DNA of 64,000 bases from Macrothele yani (Eukaryota; Arthropoda; Arachnida; Araneae; Macrothelidae), in contig CM077011.1 in the NCBI GenBank assembly GCA_039090855.1, positions 21,267,001 to 21,331,000 of the forward strand, given 5' to 3'. The notes beneath the pieces are model-generated. The model saw nothing but the letters and a program-made list of their open reading frames with translations. It searched no databases and had not been told where the DNA came from. The translations under genes and the position numbers were made by a program. The first letter of the stretch is position 1. The number at the start of each line of letters is the position of its first letter. Shown piece by piece: positions 31,401-42,261 of this stretch.

Positions 31401-32340
31401 GAAACCAAATTTGAAACCTTGAGGACTGGATAAATGTCATATGGCCCGATAATCACGTTTAAAATATGTTTGCAATGAATGACCCAACATTAACTTGGAA
31501 AAACCTTAATTATTTACTAGGGAAACAGACAGTTATACCGGAATGCTAATGGAATTAAAATTACTGATAAATTGCACATGGCTGATATCTCTCAAAACAT
31601 TAAACTAAACTCAAAATCCTTTAATAATATTTTTTTACAATATTTTCATAATTCTGCTGTAAATAAAACTTTCTACTTATTACCTATAACAAAAACTGAA
31701 CTACTTCAAGAATTAAATTGTATTAAAGCTACTTCTGGACCAGGAAATGATGACATTCATTCTTATGTTTTTAAACAGCTAGCTGAAATAATCATAAACC
31801 CAGTACTAAATATCTTCAACGCAGTTTTCACTACTGGCATCCTTCCACATGCACTGAAAGTTACAAAAATTACCCATAATATAAATCTGATATAAGTAAT
31901 GATGCCAACAATTATCTACCCATAGCTAATATGCCAATCTTTGCTAAAATTATAGAAAAATTAATCGATACGAAATTAATCCCATACTTACAAAAATTTA
32001 ATATCATTAATAAAAATCAGCTTGGATTTCAACCCAATAAATCAACAGAATCTGCGCTCTTACACCTTCAGAATATAATTCAAAAAAATTTTGAATCAAA
32101 AAATATTACACTTGCTGTATTCCTTGATTTGACTAAAGCGTTTGACACCCTCAATCATCAATTTCTTTTAACTAAATTATATAACGCGAGTGTGAGGGGT
32201 ATTGCATATACTTTATTTGGTAATTACCTAACTGACAGATTTCAATATACTATCGTTGATCAATCTCAATCACCACTACTACCTATTATTTCAGGGGTTC
32301 CTCAGGGCTCGGTTTTAGGTCCCTTACTATTTAATTTATA

Positions 32341-33886
32341 TACACTGCTGGACAATTGCTAAGGACGGATCATAAACGGCTATATAGCGCATAAAAAAGT
32401 AAGTGTGGTTGGATGCCAAGTGAAATAAAATAATGTCAGAATGCCAGGACATTGCAAGAAAGACAATTTATTGTGCTCTGAAATCCAGAAGGCTTTGGAA
32501 CGTGTTTAAGGGACCAACAGGCCATTTTGTGCAGAATACGTAAACGTGACAAAAATGCAATTACCGTTCGCAGGCGTTCCAGCGTAAGATGTCAATACGG
32601 GATATGGCCACCATGGAGGGTGATGCAAGATTCCACACGTCGTGTCATGCTTTGCACAACATTATTAAGCAGCTGTTGGGGTAATTTATCCCATTCCTCT
32701 GTCAGTGCACGGATGAGGGTGTCCTTGTTTATTGGAGGGCATTGGCGACCAGCAAGACTCCTCCCCAAAGCATCCCACGCATTTTCAATGGGATTCAGAC
32801 CTGGAGAACGTGCTGGCCATACGAGGCGTTGCATATCCTTGCTCTCAAGACAATCCTGGACAGCGACTGTTCGATGACATGTTTGCGTTGTCGTCCATGA
32901 AAATGAATCTATCACTGACAGCAACACGGAACATGCGAACATGAGGTAGCAGAACATAATTAATGTATCGTTGGCCAGTCATAGTCCCAGTTGGAAGCAC
33001 ATAGAGGGACGTACGGCCATTGATTATGATGCCAGCCCATACCATGACACTACATGTCGGATATTGGTCCCTTTCCTGTATGTTTGCTGGACAATATGCA
33101 GTACCACTATCACGCCAGATCAGTTGTTGTCGACAATCAGACGATAGACTGTATCTACTCTCATGTCAGAAGAGGACAGCAGACCAGTCGTTATCAGTCC
33201 AATTGCGATGTTGATGGCACCATTGCAAACGGGCGGTACGGGTGACGTCTGGACAATGGGATGCACACAACAGGACGGCGGGCGTATAGTCTTCCTTCAT
33301 GCAAACGTCTAGCGACAGTTTTTCGGGAGATCAGCTTGCCAGTAGCAGCCATAAACTGATTTGCTACCTCACTAGCTGTGCTGCGCCGGTGTCTTTTTGT
33401 TGATAGCACTATGTACCGATCTTCTGCAGGTGTCGCACTGCGAACATGACCTACCCCGTGAAGTTTGCTACACTCTCCATTTGTTTGAAATGATTTCCAA
33501 AGCCTTGAAACAACACTGTGGCTGACGTCGAACTCCCTGGCAACATCTGTTATTTTTCGCCCTTCTTCAATCTTGCCAATAATACGGTTACGCGTAAAAT
33601 CATCTAGGTGATGTCGGGAAGACATACTGAAAATTGCAATTCGTCAATTGATTCTTTCCCTTTCAACTTTGCGTTCGAACAACAACGGTCAATACGCGTC
33701 AAATCCTTTATATCTCTTATCAGCGCTATGACGTCACGAACAAGTTCGGCAATCCAAAATTTGCATACGCACAACACGTCTTACTGTATCCCGCACTTAT
33801 GCTAATTTCCACATTTTCCTGCCTCCCATTTTATGGTTGCTATCGATGCTATTGTCATCCGTCCTTAGCAATTGTCCGGCAGTGTA
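32341..33886 (-). mobile_element. Tc1-like transposon G inside a LINE
   Basis: Left TA (32341-32342) then CACTGCTGGACAATTGCTAA; right TTAGCAATTGTCCGGCAGTG then TA (33885-33886). It sits in the LINE codons for the residues just after motif B (PLLFNLY). Length is about 1.54 kb including both TAs. Confidence 0.95.
32592..33625 (-). pseudogene. Tc1 transposase (copy G), frameshifted
   Basis: Starts MSSRHHLDDFTRNRIIGKIE at 33625. First helix-turn-helix DVAREFDVSHSVVSRLWKSF; second AEDRYIVLSTKRHRRSTASE with LISRKTVARRLHEGRLYARR. After about 143 residues the frame is lost. The first Asp motif is decayed (FxHESRYSLSS, with His in place of Asp), then SVMVWAGIIINGRTSLYVLP and the second Asp motif region FMDDNANM. 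The Glu motif is in another frame: RSPGLNPIENAWDALGRSLA. The C-terminus SCITLHGGHIPY is preserved. At least two frameshifts. Confidence 0.9.
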
Positions 33887-35280
33887 TAAATGATGTTTTT
33901 AGCATGACATCTTACAACGCTATAATTCTTAATGCTAATGATACAACAATATTATTCCATGGCAAAAATCCCAACGAAATGGTTGCTCAATCAAATCATA
34001 AATTACGGATTTACTCGGAATGGTTAACATACAATGAAGTTATTATTAATGTTAATAAAACAAAACTTCTAATCTTTACTAGACAAAAATGTTAGTTCCA
34101 TATTTACTTTTAAATAATACTCTTATCGATATAGAACAGGGCTTTAGGTATCTGGGAATTATTCTAACTTCCGACCTAAGACTTCAAACCAAACAGATTC
34201 AATTGCAAATCAAATCTCTAAAAATATTGGGATTGTAAGCAAAAATATTCCAAGTTTAACTACTAAAACACTTAAACTTTTGTACTAGACTCTTTCAATC
34301 ACACATTAATTATTGCTTTTTCTCATGGAGACAAACCATTGAAACCAGCATCAATAAACTACACATATTACAGAATAAATACATAAGGTTATTAGACTTA
34401 GAAACAAATTCTTCTTCTCATATCAACTTCCAACCTTTCACTTTTTGCCATGCCCATGTCAACCCAAAACATTACGGAATTTTATCTATTAAACAATTAT
34501 TTGACTTCAAAATAGGTAAACTAATGTTTCAAAGAATTAAACTGAATCTACACACAGATATCATTGAATTGAAGTTTCATACTTATCACTACAATACGTG
34601 ACATAGATCATTATTAAAACCATACATCCAAAAACCCTCATGACGAAGCTTAGCTTAAATTATATTGGTCCTGAATATTGGAATAAACTGCCAGCTGAAA
34701 TGAGCACAATAAATAAACTAAATTTATTCAAAAACAAACTAAAACAATACTTGATAAGTTAATTAATAAAAATAGTAACTTGAATTTTTTTTTGTTTACA
34801 GTATAGCTAACATCTAATATTACTGCTGTGTTTTATGAACCTGTGACTGATTCCCTATTTATTTGGGAAATCAGGGCTTGTCAGGACTCTCCGAGGCCCT
34901 AAACCCGATTTGCCCTGCTGTTCTTAGGAAATATAAAATATTTATATACATTCACAAAGCCTACAATGTAACAGCAAAAATAAAATGTATTATTATTATT
35001 TTTATTATTATTAAATTAATACAGGCAGATGGACGGACAACATTATTGCATCAACAACATGAATCGACGGATAGCACTGTACACTCTTCAAAAAAAAAAA
35101 GAAAAAAAAATACAAAGCATCCGAGAAAGTTGTTCAAGGTCGAATATGCAAATGATTAAATAATACTGACCAATGACGAAAAAGTGGCTCCCCACATCAC
35201 ATGAGAACCAAGCAACTAGGAAGGTATATCAGGACCAAAGCTCTCACGCAGGGACACTTGTGAAAGATGATTGCGGTTGT

Positions 35281-35499
35281 TTTCCTTTTTTGATTGGAGG
35301 TTTAACGACAACCGTGAGCAATTCAATGGGCTTAAGCATTTGCTCGTCCCTAATTTAGGGCCACTGGTTCCAGGGAAGAGAGAGGGCTAGTGCCGTAAGA
35401 CAAACACAACAATCATGCCTAACCGGGATTCGAACCCAGAGCACTTTCGGATGAATAATCAGAAGCCATCGCTTAGACAACTGCGCCACCGGGGCGGCA
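35281..35499 (-). mobile_element. SINE nested in Tc1 E
   Basis: Full family copy with a short A-tail (TTTTTT on the plus strand). GATTGCGGTTGT (35269-35280) and GACTGCGGTTGT (35500-35511) form the target duplication with one mismatch. Confidence 0.92.
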
Positions 35500-35534
35500 G
35501 ACTGCGGTTGTACAAAGTTCCATAGACTGTGAGG

Positions 35535-36548
35535 CTGCCTCGAAGTCGAACCCGTGCACAATACGAGCAGTTGAGCGAGTTTCAGAAAGACCGTATAATT
35601 AGGCTGATAGAGGCCGGTTGGTCAAGTCGCCGTATCGACAGGCATTTGGGTCAAAACGCGGTAATCAGTGGATGTTGACGTAAATGATGTTGCAGCTACA
35701 TGAGCGCAGTGAACGGCCGATGCCAAGGACAGAACGCAAGGGACGAGCGATTCTGAGATCCGCACGGACGGAACCAAATTCGTTACTCTCAACCATCCAT
35801 AGCCATATTGTAACGTATACAGGAACGGAATTGGACATCCGGACTGCTCGCTGTCAGACGACTTGCAGCACGGTGATTCCATTCGAGGAGGCCACTTCGC
35901 TGCCTTCCACTGACTAGCTAACATCGTCGTCACCGTATGTCATGGTCCAAGAGCATCGTATGGTGTTCCGTGAGGTGTCACGGTTAGCACTTGGCGGGGA
36001 TGACCAGCGCACACGTGTTTGGAAAGGAGTCGGCCAGCGCACACGTGTTTGGAAAGGAGTCGGCCAGCGCACGGATTCTGCCTTCACAGTGGAAAGGCAC
36101 ACGGCTCGTATATCGGAAGTGACTGCTTGGGGAGCCATTTTCAACGATATTCAGACACTTCGGCAGTCGTCCTACCACTGTCACGGCTCAACGGTACGTC
36201 GACAACATTGTACGACCTGTTTTGTTGACATTCATGTCGCAGCATCACCTAGCAATTTTTTAGCAGGATAATGACCGGTTACACACGTCACAGCTCTCCT
36301 AGGTCTGTCTCAGTAATTTCGACACCCTAACATGGCCAGCCCGATCACCCGACCTTTCACAATTTGGACATGCTAGGGACATGATGGGACGCCACCTACA
36401 CCCTTCCAGGAATGTCGACGAACTGGCCTGCAATTTGGACACCCTCTGGCATTCTATACCTCAGGACTGTATCCGTGAACTGTATGCGTCTATGCCACGC
36501 CATATAAATGCCTGTATCCGATACAGAGCTGTCGCTTCGTTATACTGA
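35535..36548 (+). pseudogene. Tc1 transposase (copy E), start and Glu lost
   Basis: The start codon appears as CTG: PRSRTRAQYEQLSEFQKDR and IIRLIEAGWSSRRIDRHLGQ (first helix-turn-helix), followed by stops. The middle is frameshifted (VIPFEEATSLPST; VTAWGAIF). A 30-bp segment containing CGCACACGTGTTTGGAAAGG is tandemly duplicated at about 36003-36062. The C-terminus is clear: SPDLSQFGHARDMMGRHLHP, IPQDCIRELYASMPRHINAC and IRYRAVASLY, then stop at 36546. The usual SPIEHVWD reads SQFGHARD, so the catalytic Glu is Gly. Confidence 0.85.
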
Positions 36549-36678
36549 TATGTTCCACTTGTGTAGATGTTTTATCTGATTAAATGGCCCAACTGCTCTG
36601 GAATTGAATCATTTCCTTTGCTGTACCCGCACACTGCACATACAGTTTTCATCTCAAGTGGATGATTCCTTCTGAGCA

Positions 36679-36682
<4 letters not shown>

Positions 36683-36760
<78 letters not shown>
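36683..36760. repeat. (GT)n microsatellite, about 39 repeats
   Basis: An uninterrupted GT tract inside the 3' flank of the Tc1 E transposase. It follows TTTTGTG, so it may have grown from the T/G-rich end of the transposon. Confidence 0.97.
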
Positions 36761-36763
<3 letters not shown>

Positions 36764-37210
36764 ATTTGCAAACAGTGTACAGAATGACCAAAGTGGTGAG
36801 GCGCCTGTTTTCATGGCGGGAAATGGGCTCTTCAACGCCGCTGGAACAGCATTTGGATGCCATCAGGTAACTTAACGTCACTGCAGACTACGAACATTCA
36901 TACAAACACTATATTGGCAAAAGTCACCGGACACCTCGAAGAGAAACACAACATATCATTTATTGACATACATTAGTACGGTGTCGGTCCACCTTTGGCC
37001 TACAAGTGTCTTCACGAGCTCCGTGTTTGAGTGCTTTACGTACGTGTTTTGCGTGTTCCATCAATGTTCTTCTGTGTGTGTGCCGAAGTTAAAGGTCTGT
37101 GCTTTCGTTTCAGATCCCTCACGAGTTGGTGAGTGTTCATTTTTTTCATTATCAGTATATAATTTCCACACCGAGCTGGTCGTTTTCTTCGTTAACCCTT
37201 GCCCTTGATC

Positions 37211-38910
37211 ATGGCATCTGCTGAGGAGGGCGCTGTTCCCGCCTGCATCGCGGCAGCTCGTCGCGTCGCCTCTTCAACGAGAGAGGCAGCCAATCAATCA
37301 TCTTCGCTTGCTAGTGGAGAGCCTCTTAATGTTCCGCCTGTCATTTTCACGTGTTCTCCTGCTCAGGTCTCCGACTCTGCCATTGAGAACGTGGATGTGA
37401 CATCCCTGGCCTCTGTTGGCGATGATGAATCCATGGACGTCTCTGATGGCGTCGCTAATCTGTCCTCTACATTTTCTACTGCCTCTGCTTCCAGTACATT
37501 GTCTCATGTTGCGTCAATACCTTCCAGAGGAGGCGCTTCTGCACGCACCTATTCTACAACTGCCTCTGGTATTCCACCGGCTTACTCCTCGTTTCGTCTG
37601 CCCCCTATGGATTCTTACGTTACTCTGAACGGTGACACCATCTTATTAAACATTCCCGAGAACTCTCCTGCTGGTAAACGTCTTCATTCGCCCCTCGAGT
37701 TAAGGGTTTGTTTTGATGCGCTGCCCAACACTCCTTTGATGCAGTACAGCTCTGCTCTCAAGAAGACGTTTCCTTCTGGTGCTGCCATCACCCACCTCAC
37801 ACGAAAGCCACAAATTGTGATTGTTTATTTTTCGAAGAAAGAATATGCCGACCTTGTCTTCTCTCGGGGCCTATCAATTGGCGATCGTCACCTCTTAGCG
37901 GAATCCGTTACCCAGCGTCCTGTTCTGGTCTCACTATATCCGGTACCCCCGGGGATCTCTGATGATATGCTGTGTGCTGCACTTAGGCGATGCGGCAGAG
38001 TAGTCTGCCCAGTGAAGACTCTCTTCTCTACCCCTCTGACCCCGATGATAAACATATCTGTGGCTTCCGTAGAACTGCTCGCCTAATCTTCTCATCGGAA
38101 GAGCATCTCATAAAGTTTCCACGGTTCCTCGATGTTCGTTGCGGTAACGAGCGCCGCCGGATTGAGCTCCTCACCTCTGCTCAATGGTCACGCTGCAAGG
38201 CTTACGGCCAGCAGCAGACTCATTGCCCCCATGCAGAGCCAATGACTCCTGCAGCTCCAAGGCAGCTTTCCACCTCTTCCTTCGTTTCTGCTGCCATGCC
38301 TCCTCCTGCGTCTGCAACTCCTGGACCCAGGTCTGCCGAAAATCTGATTAAAGCCTTCGATCAACACGCGTCTTCCGATGTTGTTTTTTCCACTTTGTCG
38401 GATTTTCCTCCGCTTGACTCCTCCTTGCCTTCCCGTGTTATTTCTACATCAGAGGACATCACGGCTGACCTTCAAGCTTCATTCACCGTCAGCACTTTTG
38501 CTCCCGGCGATGAGGTGAACCTTTTCTCTGATTCCACATCTCGTGTGTCATCGATCCACGGCAAATGTCGCTCTACTACCAGTACCGAGGCCCGGAGGAA
38601 AAAGAAGAAGTCACCTTCTCCGACTGGCCGCCCACATCGTTCCACCCGTCTAGCAGGCTCCAAATCTCCCCTGTCACGTTATAGCTCTTCCTCTTCAAAG
38701 TCTAAGGGTCCTCTGCCGACGTTAGATTTCTCGACTCTGCTTACCAATGCCTCTCTTCCTGCAGAACCTGTCTCTTTTGAAGATATTTACGAGTGTATCA
38801 CTCATAAAACAAATCGGGAGGCTTCTCTCATGTTTTTACAGCAGTTTGAAGCAGGTCTTCCCGAGGTCGTTGACGAAGCAACCTCCATCCTCAAATTTCT
38901 CCGGGCGTAA
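37211..38910 (+). pseudogene. LINE ORF1 (Gag-like), one frameshift
   Basis: About 565 codons from the ATG at 37211 (MASAEEGAVPACIAAARRVA), with a single frame change near 38040. The N-terminal third is Ser/Thr-rich and disordered. The middle has an RNA-binding-like block (RPVLVSLYPVPPGISDDMLC then AALRRCGRVV). After the frameshift come FRRTARLIFSSEEHLIKFPR and RCGNERRRIELLTSAQWSRC, with one degenerate knuckle (C-K-A-Y-GQQQTHC, second Cys replaced by Tyr). A basic stretch ARRKKKKSPSPTGRPHRSTR lies near residues 455-475. The C-terminus ends in an acidic helical part. It differs from the ORF1 at 4.8-6.0 kb, so it is a different LINE family. Confidence 0.85.
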
Positions 38911-39009
38911 TGCCAAGCAACCCGACTGCGTCCTGTGGTGTCGTGGTATCATCAATCGCTTCGACACATTCCAGAAGGCTGCCATAGCTGCCCTTCATCC
39001 GAAGTCGGA

Positions 39010-39390
39010 CATAACCATTCAAGGTCGCCACTTTGAATTGTAGGGGGTTTGTTAACCCCTTCGCTAACGCTCTCGTTCTGGAATATCTCCCGCCCCTTGG
39101 GGCCAACTTACTCCTTCTGCAAGAGACGAACTGCCACTCCTAGACACATTTTCATTGATGGCGCACTTGGGACTTTACCTTTCACCATGCTTTCCGTTAC
39201 TCTGTGCACGGTGGTACAGCTGGAGTATCAATCTGCCATTTCCCCATGCCGTGAAACCTCCTTCTATGCTACGTGGTCACCAGTGACCCAGTGGTTTGCT
39301 CCTACACCAAGTCCGTTACATCTCACGGTGAGTTAAGACTCTGCATTAACTTTTTGATGTTCTTTCGCACTGCGGTGCCCCGCCTGTGAT
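39010..39390 (+). pseudogene. LINE ORF2 endonuclease fragment
   Basis: The frame VATLNCRGFVNPFANALVLE and YLPPLGANLLLLQETNCHS is the start of an APE-type nuclease (N-CRG and LLLQET motifs; the Asn and Glu are metal-site residues). It then meets a stop and shifts frame: HAFRYSVHGGTAGVSICHFP, and in another frame VVTSDPVVCSYTKSVTSHGE. The later Asp/His motifs and all of the reverse transcriptase are missing. It follows ORF1 by about 100 bp, the usual LINE order. Confidence 0.78.
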
Positions 39391-39584
39391 CATTTTGTTC
39401 TTACTAAAGCATTGCTCTCTTTGCATCAAGGTATAAATTTGTCATTACTCATTCAATGTACATATAATCGTTTTTATCAGTTTGTATCACTCCTGTTTTT
39501 TTTTTCTTTGAGGCAATTCCATGTTGCTCGTCTCCTCTGTTTTGTTACATTAAAGCGATTCTGAAGCCACCTTTGGCCTTTATG

Positions 39585-40541
39585 CATGCACTGACCCTTC
39601 GACACATGATTTCAACATGGTTTCAGAACGCAGCGATAGGTATGCGCTTCCGTTCAGTACATATTGCTGCCGCTAACTGGTGCTTAGTAGTAGGTCTTGG
39701 TTCCAAACTTCTTATGCGGTACTCTATATCATGTCACAGGTTCTTTATTCCATCAGGGCTCTGTGCTGGCCAGTTAACACATGATACGAAATTATTGTCA
39801 AACCAGGCCGTAAGGGTTCTTGCTTTATGGCTCAGTGCATTATCCTGCTGGTACCAACAAGGCTCGCTTCCATAGTATTGCAACTGATTTGGTAGGGCAC
39901 AATTGTCCAGAATACCGAGGTAGACGTGCTGGTTAACAGGTTTGTCCACGGTAACCTCCACACGAGTACACTGCCAGCTACAAACTTGACCGTAGGAACA
40001 GTATACTGTGGTAAATAGCGTATCTCCGGCTACCGCCATGCCCTCACACGGCCATCAGACCGATGGATCTTGTATCTGGATTGATCAGTCCATAGGACCC
40101 GTTTTCATTGATCTGCGGTCCACGATAAATGTTCTTTACACCATGCTGAACGACCAGTAGCATTCCAAGTGGAGATGAAAGGCTTATGAGCAGCCCACGA
40201 CCATGGTATCCCTTGGAATGAAGTTCTCTGCGAATCGTATGTGTACGTACCGAGGTTCCAGCATTTTTTCTCACCTGTACACTGAAGTCTTGTGCAGTAC
40301 TCCGTCGATTAGCTGTAACGACTCTCCTGAGGCTTCAACGTCCTCTACCACTGATTTTCTTTGGTCTACCGGTACGTTTTGCTGCTTCAGGCGCGCCCCG
40401 TGTCTTCCACTTATTCAGTACATCCAAAACAGGTGACTTTGGTATGTTTGAACTCTTCTAGGCTTATTTTATGGACAACCCACTAACATAAAACCCAGAA
40501 AGCTTTACTTTTTCAAAGTCAGTTCTCTTCCGCCGCGACAT
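39585..40541 (-). pseudogene. Tc1 transposase (copy B2), inactive
   Basis: Starts MSRRKRTDFEKVKLSGFYVS at 40541 with a TAA after GLSIK. Linker VLNKWKTRGAPEAAKRTGRP (GRPR-like hook) and KKISGRG, then SVRTHTIRRELHSKGYHGRG. Motifs: WTDQSRYKIHRSDG (first Asp kept, following Glu changed to Gln), YQQDNALSHKARTLTAWFD (second Asp kept), and QSPDGIKNL where DLNPIEHL is expected, so the third residue is lost. Stops also follow the decayed Glu motif. The LINE insertion lies beyond the C-terminal codons. Confidence 0.88.
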
Positions 40542-40687
40542 TTATACTCAATCTCACAGTGCGATACGATTGCAGGTATCTACAGGCTTGATTTTATACC
40601 GTTTGCAGCTGTACCGCGCATCTCAACAACGCAGAGGATCCGTTCATTTGCTTTTGTAAGGGTGTACGGTGGCTTTTGTCAATATAG

Positions 40688-42261
40688 TGTATGTATATAT
40701 GAGGTATTATTAACCAATCATGACAGAGAGTTATAAAAAAGTTTCGGTAAAATTTACTTACGGAACGTTTCCAATTACCTTCACGGAACTTTTTATTTGA
40801 CGGCAAGATAAGCTCAATTCTCGCGTTTATCTCAGCTACTACGGATAGAGTCCAAGCAGCTACTCCTGTAAATAATTTCTGCCACTGAAATTAAATATCG
40901 GTGTGCCTCTTCACAACTTTATGATATTGGAAAGTAATTCTGATTAAGATTAAAAACGTTAAACGTATGCAGTCTTCGGCGTACGATTTCCACATAACAG
41001 ATTCGATAAATGTCTGCATGTTTCGCCTAAAAGCGATAGCTACCCATAATTAAAAAGGTGCTGCCGAGTAGTAACATTTTAAAATTTGGCGAAACTTTTG
41101 CTACCTATTTCAGCTTTTTTTCCTACTTGAGTCTTTTGAAACCTATAGTATCATTTTAATTACGAAAACGATGACCTGCCAGCACTATTTTTTGAAGGTA
41201 CTTTTGTACACTTTTTGAAAGTACTCATCATGCGCACTCCACATACCTTTCCGTCTGAGAAATGCTCTGAGGGAGTCGACTAGCTATTACAATTTGACCT
41301 TTGCCTAATTCGCTGAAGTCCGCTGCCTTTCACATCTGAAGAAATAGAATAATACCGATTAACAGAGCTTAGTATCAGGTATTATTCATACGGTTTCATT
41401 TCTTTCACACGCTCCGTCGTTTACCTGCAGTTATTTTGATTGGCATAAAGAGGCTGCGGTCATAATGTTTTGGCTCCCCGGCGTATGTTATTTTTTTATT
41501 CATATTTCAGTATAAATGTATCATGTGCGTGAATATATCCAGTTACAGCTTTAACGTTTGACATGACTGGAATCGGCGTAAGAAAGCCACATCTTGCTGT
41601 CGAAAAAAATCGCACAGTAGGTGTTGTTTGACCGTTTTTGGTTATTCAGCAGAAAGCATTTTTGAAAGCTTTCCATTGAATACGCAACCAGCAAATATTT
41701 TTTGGATGAGTTGAGAATATTTTTGATCAATAAAAAGAGGAAGTGGGAAAGGAATTTAGAAGAGAAAATATTCTGGGTCTTACATACAGTGTATTATTAC
41801 GAAAAGGAAATCTACTACTCATTATGATCATCATTGCTACTATTTTATTATTACGTATTATCATTAGCATCATCACCACTACATTATAATTCATCGCGTT
41901 CAAGGTTCACCATAATCTTCAATTTTTTAGAGAAAGAGCAATATTTGTTTTTTTGGTTTCAGCTTTATTTTATCTCTTAGATACAGATTTCCTTTTCGTA
42001 ATTTTAAATGAGCGAGGGGAAGTCTCTCAGGGAAGTAAGAAAGACTTCCCCCCTCTCAATAAATAAGGTTAATTTTTTTAATCATAAATCTCTCTCTTGG
42101 AAATTACAGGGAAGATAAGTTCTCACACTTCGATGATTACATTTGAGCTTTTTGATGCAAGACTATTTTATGTTCATTCTAATTCATGTCAAATCACTAC
42201 CGTTAATTTTATTTTATTTGATACAAGGTTATTAGCACATCCTTTGTAAAAAAAAATGTAC
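40688..42261. other. Unassigned A+T-rich DNA
   Basis: No gene recognised. GTCATAATGTTTTGGCTCCC with CGGCGTA at about 41459-41487 resembles the terminal repeat of a Tc1/mariner-type element, but no partner end or transposase was found. ATT/ATC-rich low-complexity DNA lies near 41820-41890. Confidence 0.4.

Larger units (their letters stand above)
31560..34760 (+). pseudogene. LINE reverse transcriptase, interrupted and frameshifted
   Basis: In order: ATSGPGNDDIHSYVFKQLAE (fingers), DANNYLPIANMPIFAKIIEK, NQLGFQPNKSTESALLHL, motif A FLDLTKAFDTLNHQFLL, motif B ISGVPQGSVLGPLLFNLY, then the Tc1. Beyond it, motif C is altered: the usual (Y/F)ADDT reads LNANDTTILF, so one catalytic Asp of the YADD box is Asn. 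The thumb includes FRYLGIILTSDLRLQ and INYCFFSWRQT, and the C-terminus NKLNLFKNKLKQYLIS. A frameshift lies near 31895-31930, and several more breaks follow 34090. It is inactive even without the Tc1. Confidence 0.9.
31475..35016 (+). mobile_element. CR1/Jockey-like LINE split by Tc1 G
   Basis: 5'-truncated within the nuclease-to-reverse-transcriptase linker, split at 32341-33886 by a Tc1, and continuing to about 34760 (end of the open frame) and a 3' region that finishes in ATTATTATT repeats at about 34987-35016. It is distinctly A+T-rich compared with its neighbours. The two halves abut in frame if the Tc1 and one TA are ignored. Confidence 0.9.
35080..36779 (+). mobile_element. Tc1-like transposon E, carrying a SINE and a (GT)n tract
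   Basis: The proposed left end is TA then CACTCTTCAAAAAAA at 35082 and the proposed right end is CAGTG then TA at 36773-36779. Removing the SINE (~230 bp with its duplication) and the (GT)n tract leaves about 1.4 kb, normal for Tc1. The transposase position fits, but the inverted repeats are short and decayed, so the borders are less certain than for the other Tc1 copies. Confidence 0.6.
37002..39566 (+). mobile_element. ORF1-only LINE (HAL1-like) with 13-bp target duplication
   Basis: CCACCTTTGGCCT is found at 36989-37001 and again at 39567-39579, while B1 has it once at the equivalent site. Between the copies lie a 5' UTR (37002-37210), a full-length ORF1, a fragment of the ORF2 nuclease, and about 170 bp of 3' flank. 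The whole reverse transcriptase is absent although both ends of the insertion are defined. This is either an internally deleted LINE that moved in trans, analogous to mammalian HAL1, or an insertion deleted afterwards. Confidence 0.9.
36910..40687 (-). mobile_element. Tc1-like transposon B2, split by an ORF1-only LINE
   Basis: Left end CACTATATTGGCAAAAGTCA and right end TGGCTTTTGTCAATATAGTG then TA (40687) match the inverted repeats of B1. The Tc1 sequence runs 36910-37001 and 39580-40687, with a 2.57-kb LINE insertion between. Without the insertion it is about 1.2 kb and closely matches B1 across the insertion point. Confidence 0.93.

Noticed and set aside
37199..38910. Possible host zinc-finger or nucleic-acid-binding gene
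   Set aside because: Target duplications, the following nuclease motif (LNCRG, LLLQET) and the usual LINE order identify it as a retrotransposon ORF1.
41459..41487. Lone Tc1/mariner-like terminal repeat
   Set aside because: No partner end, TA pair or transposase within 2 kb; too weak to list as an element. The same applies to 46173-46203.
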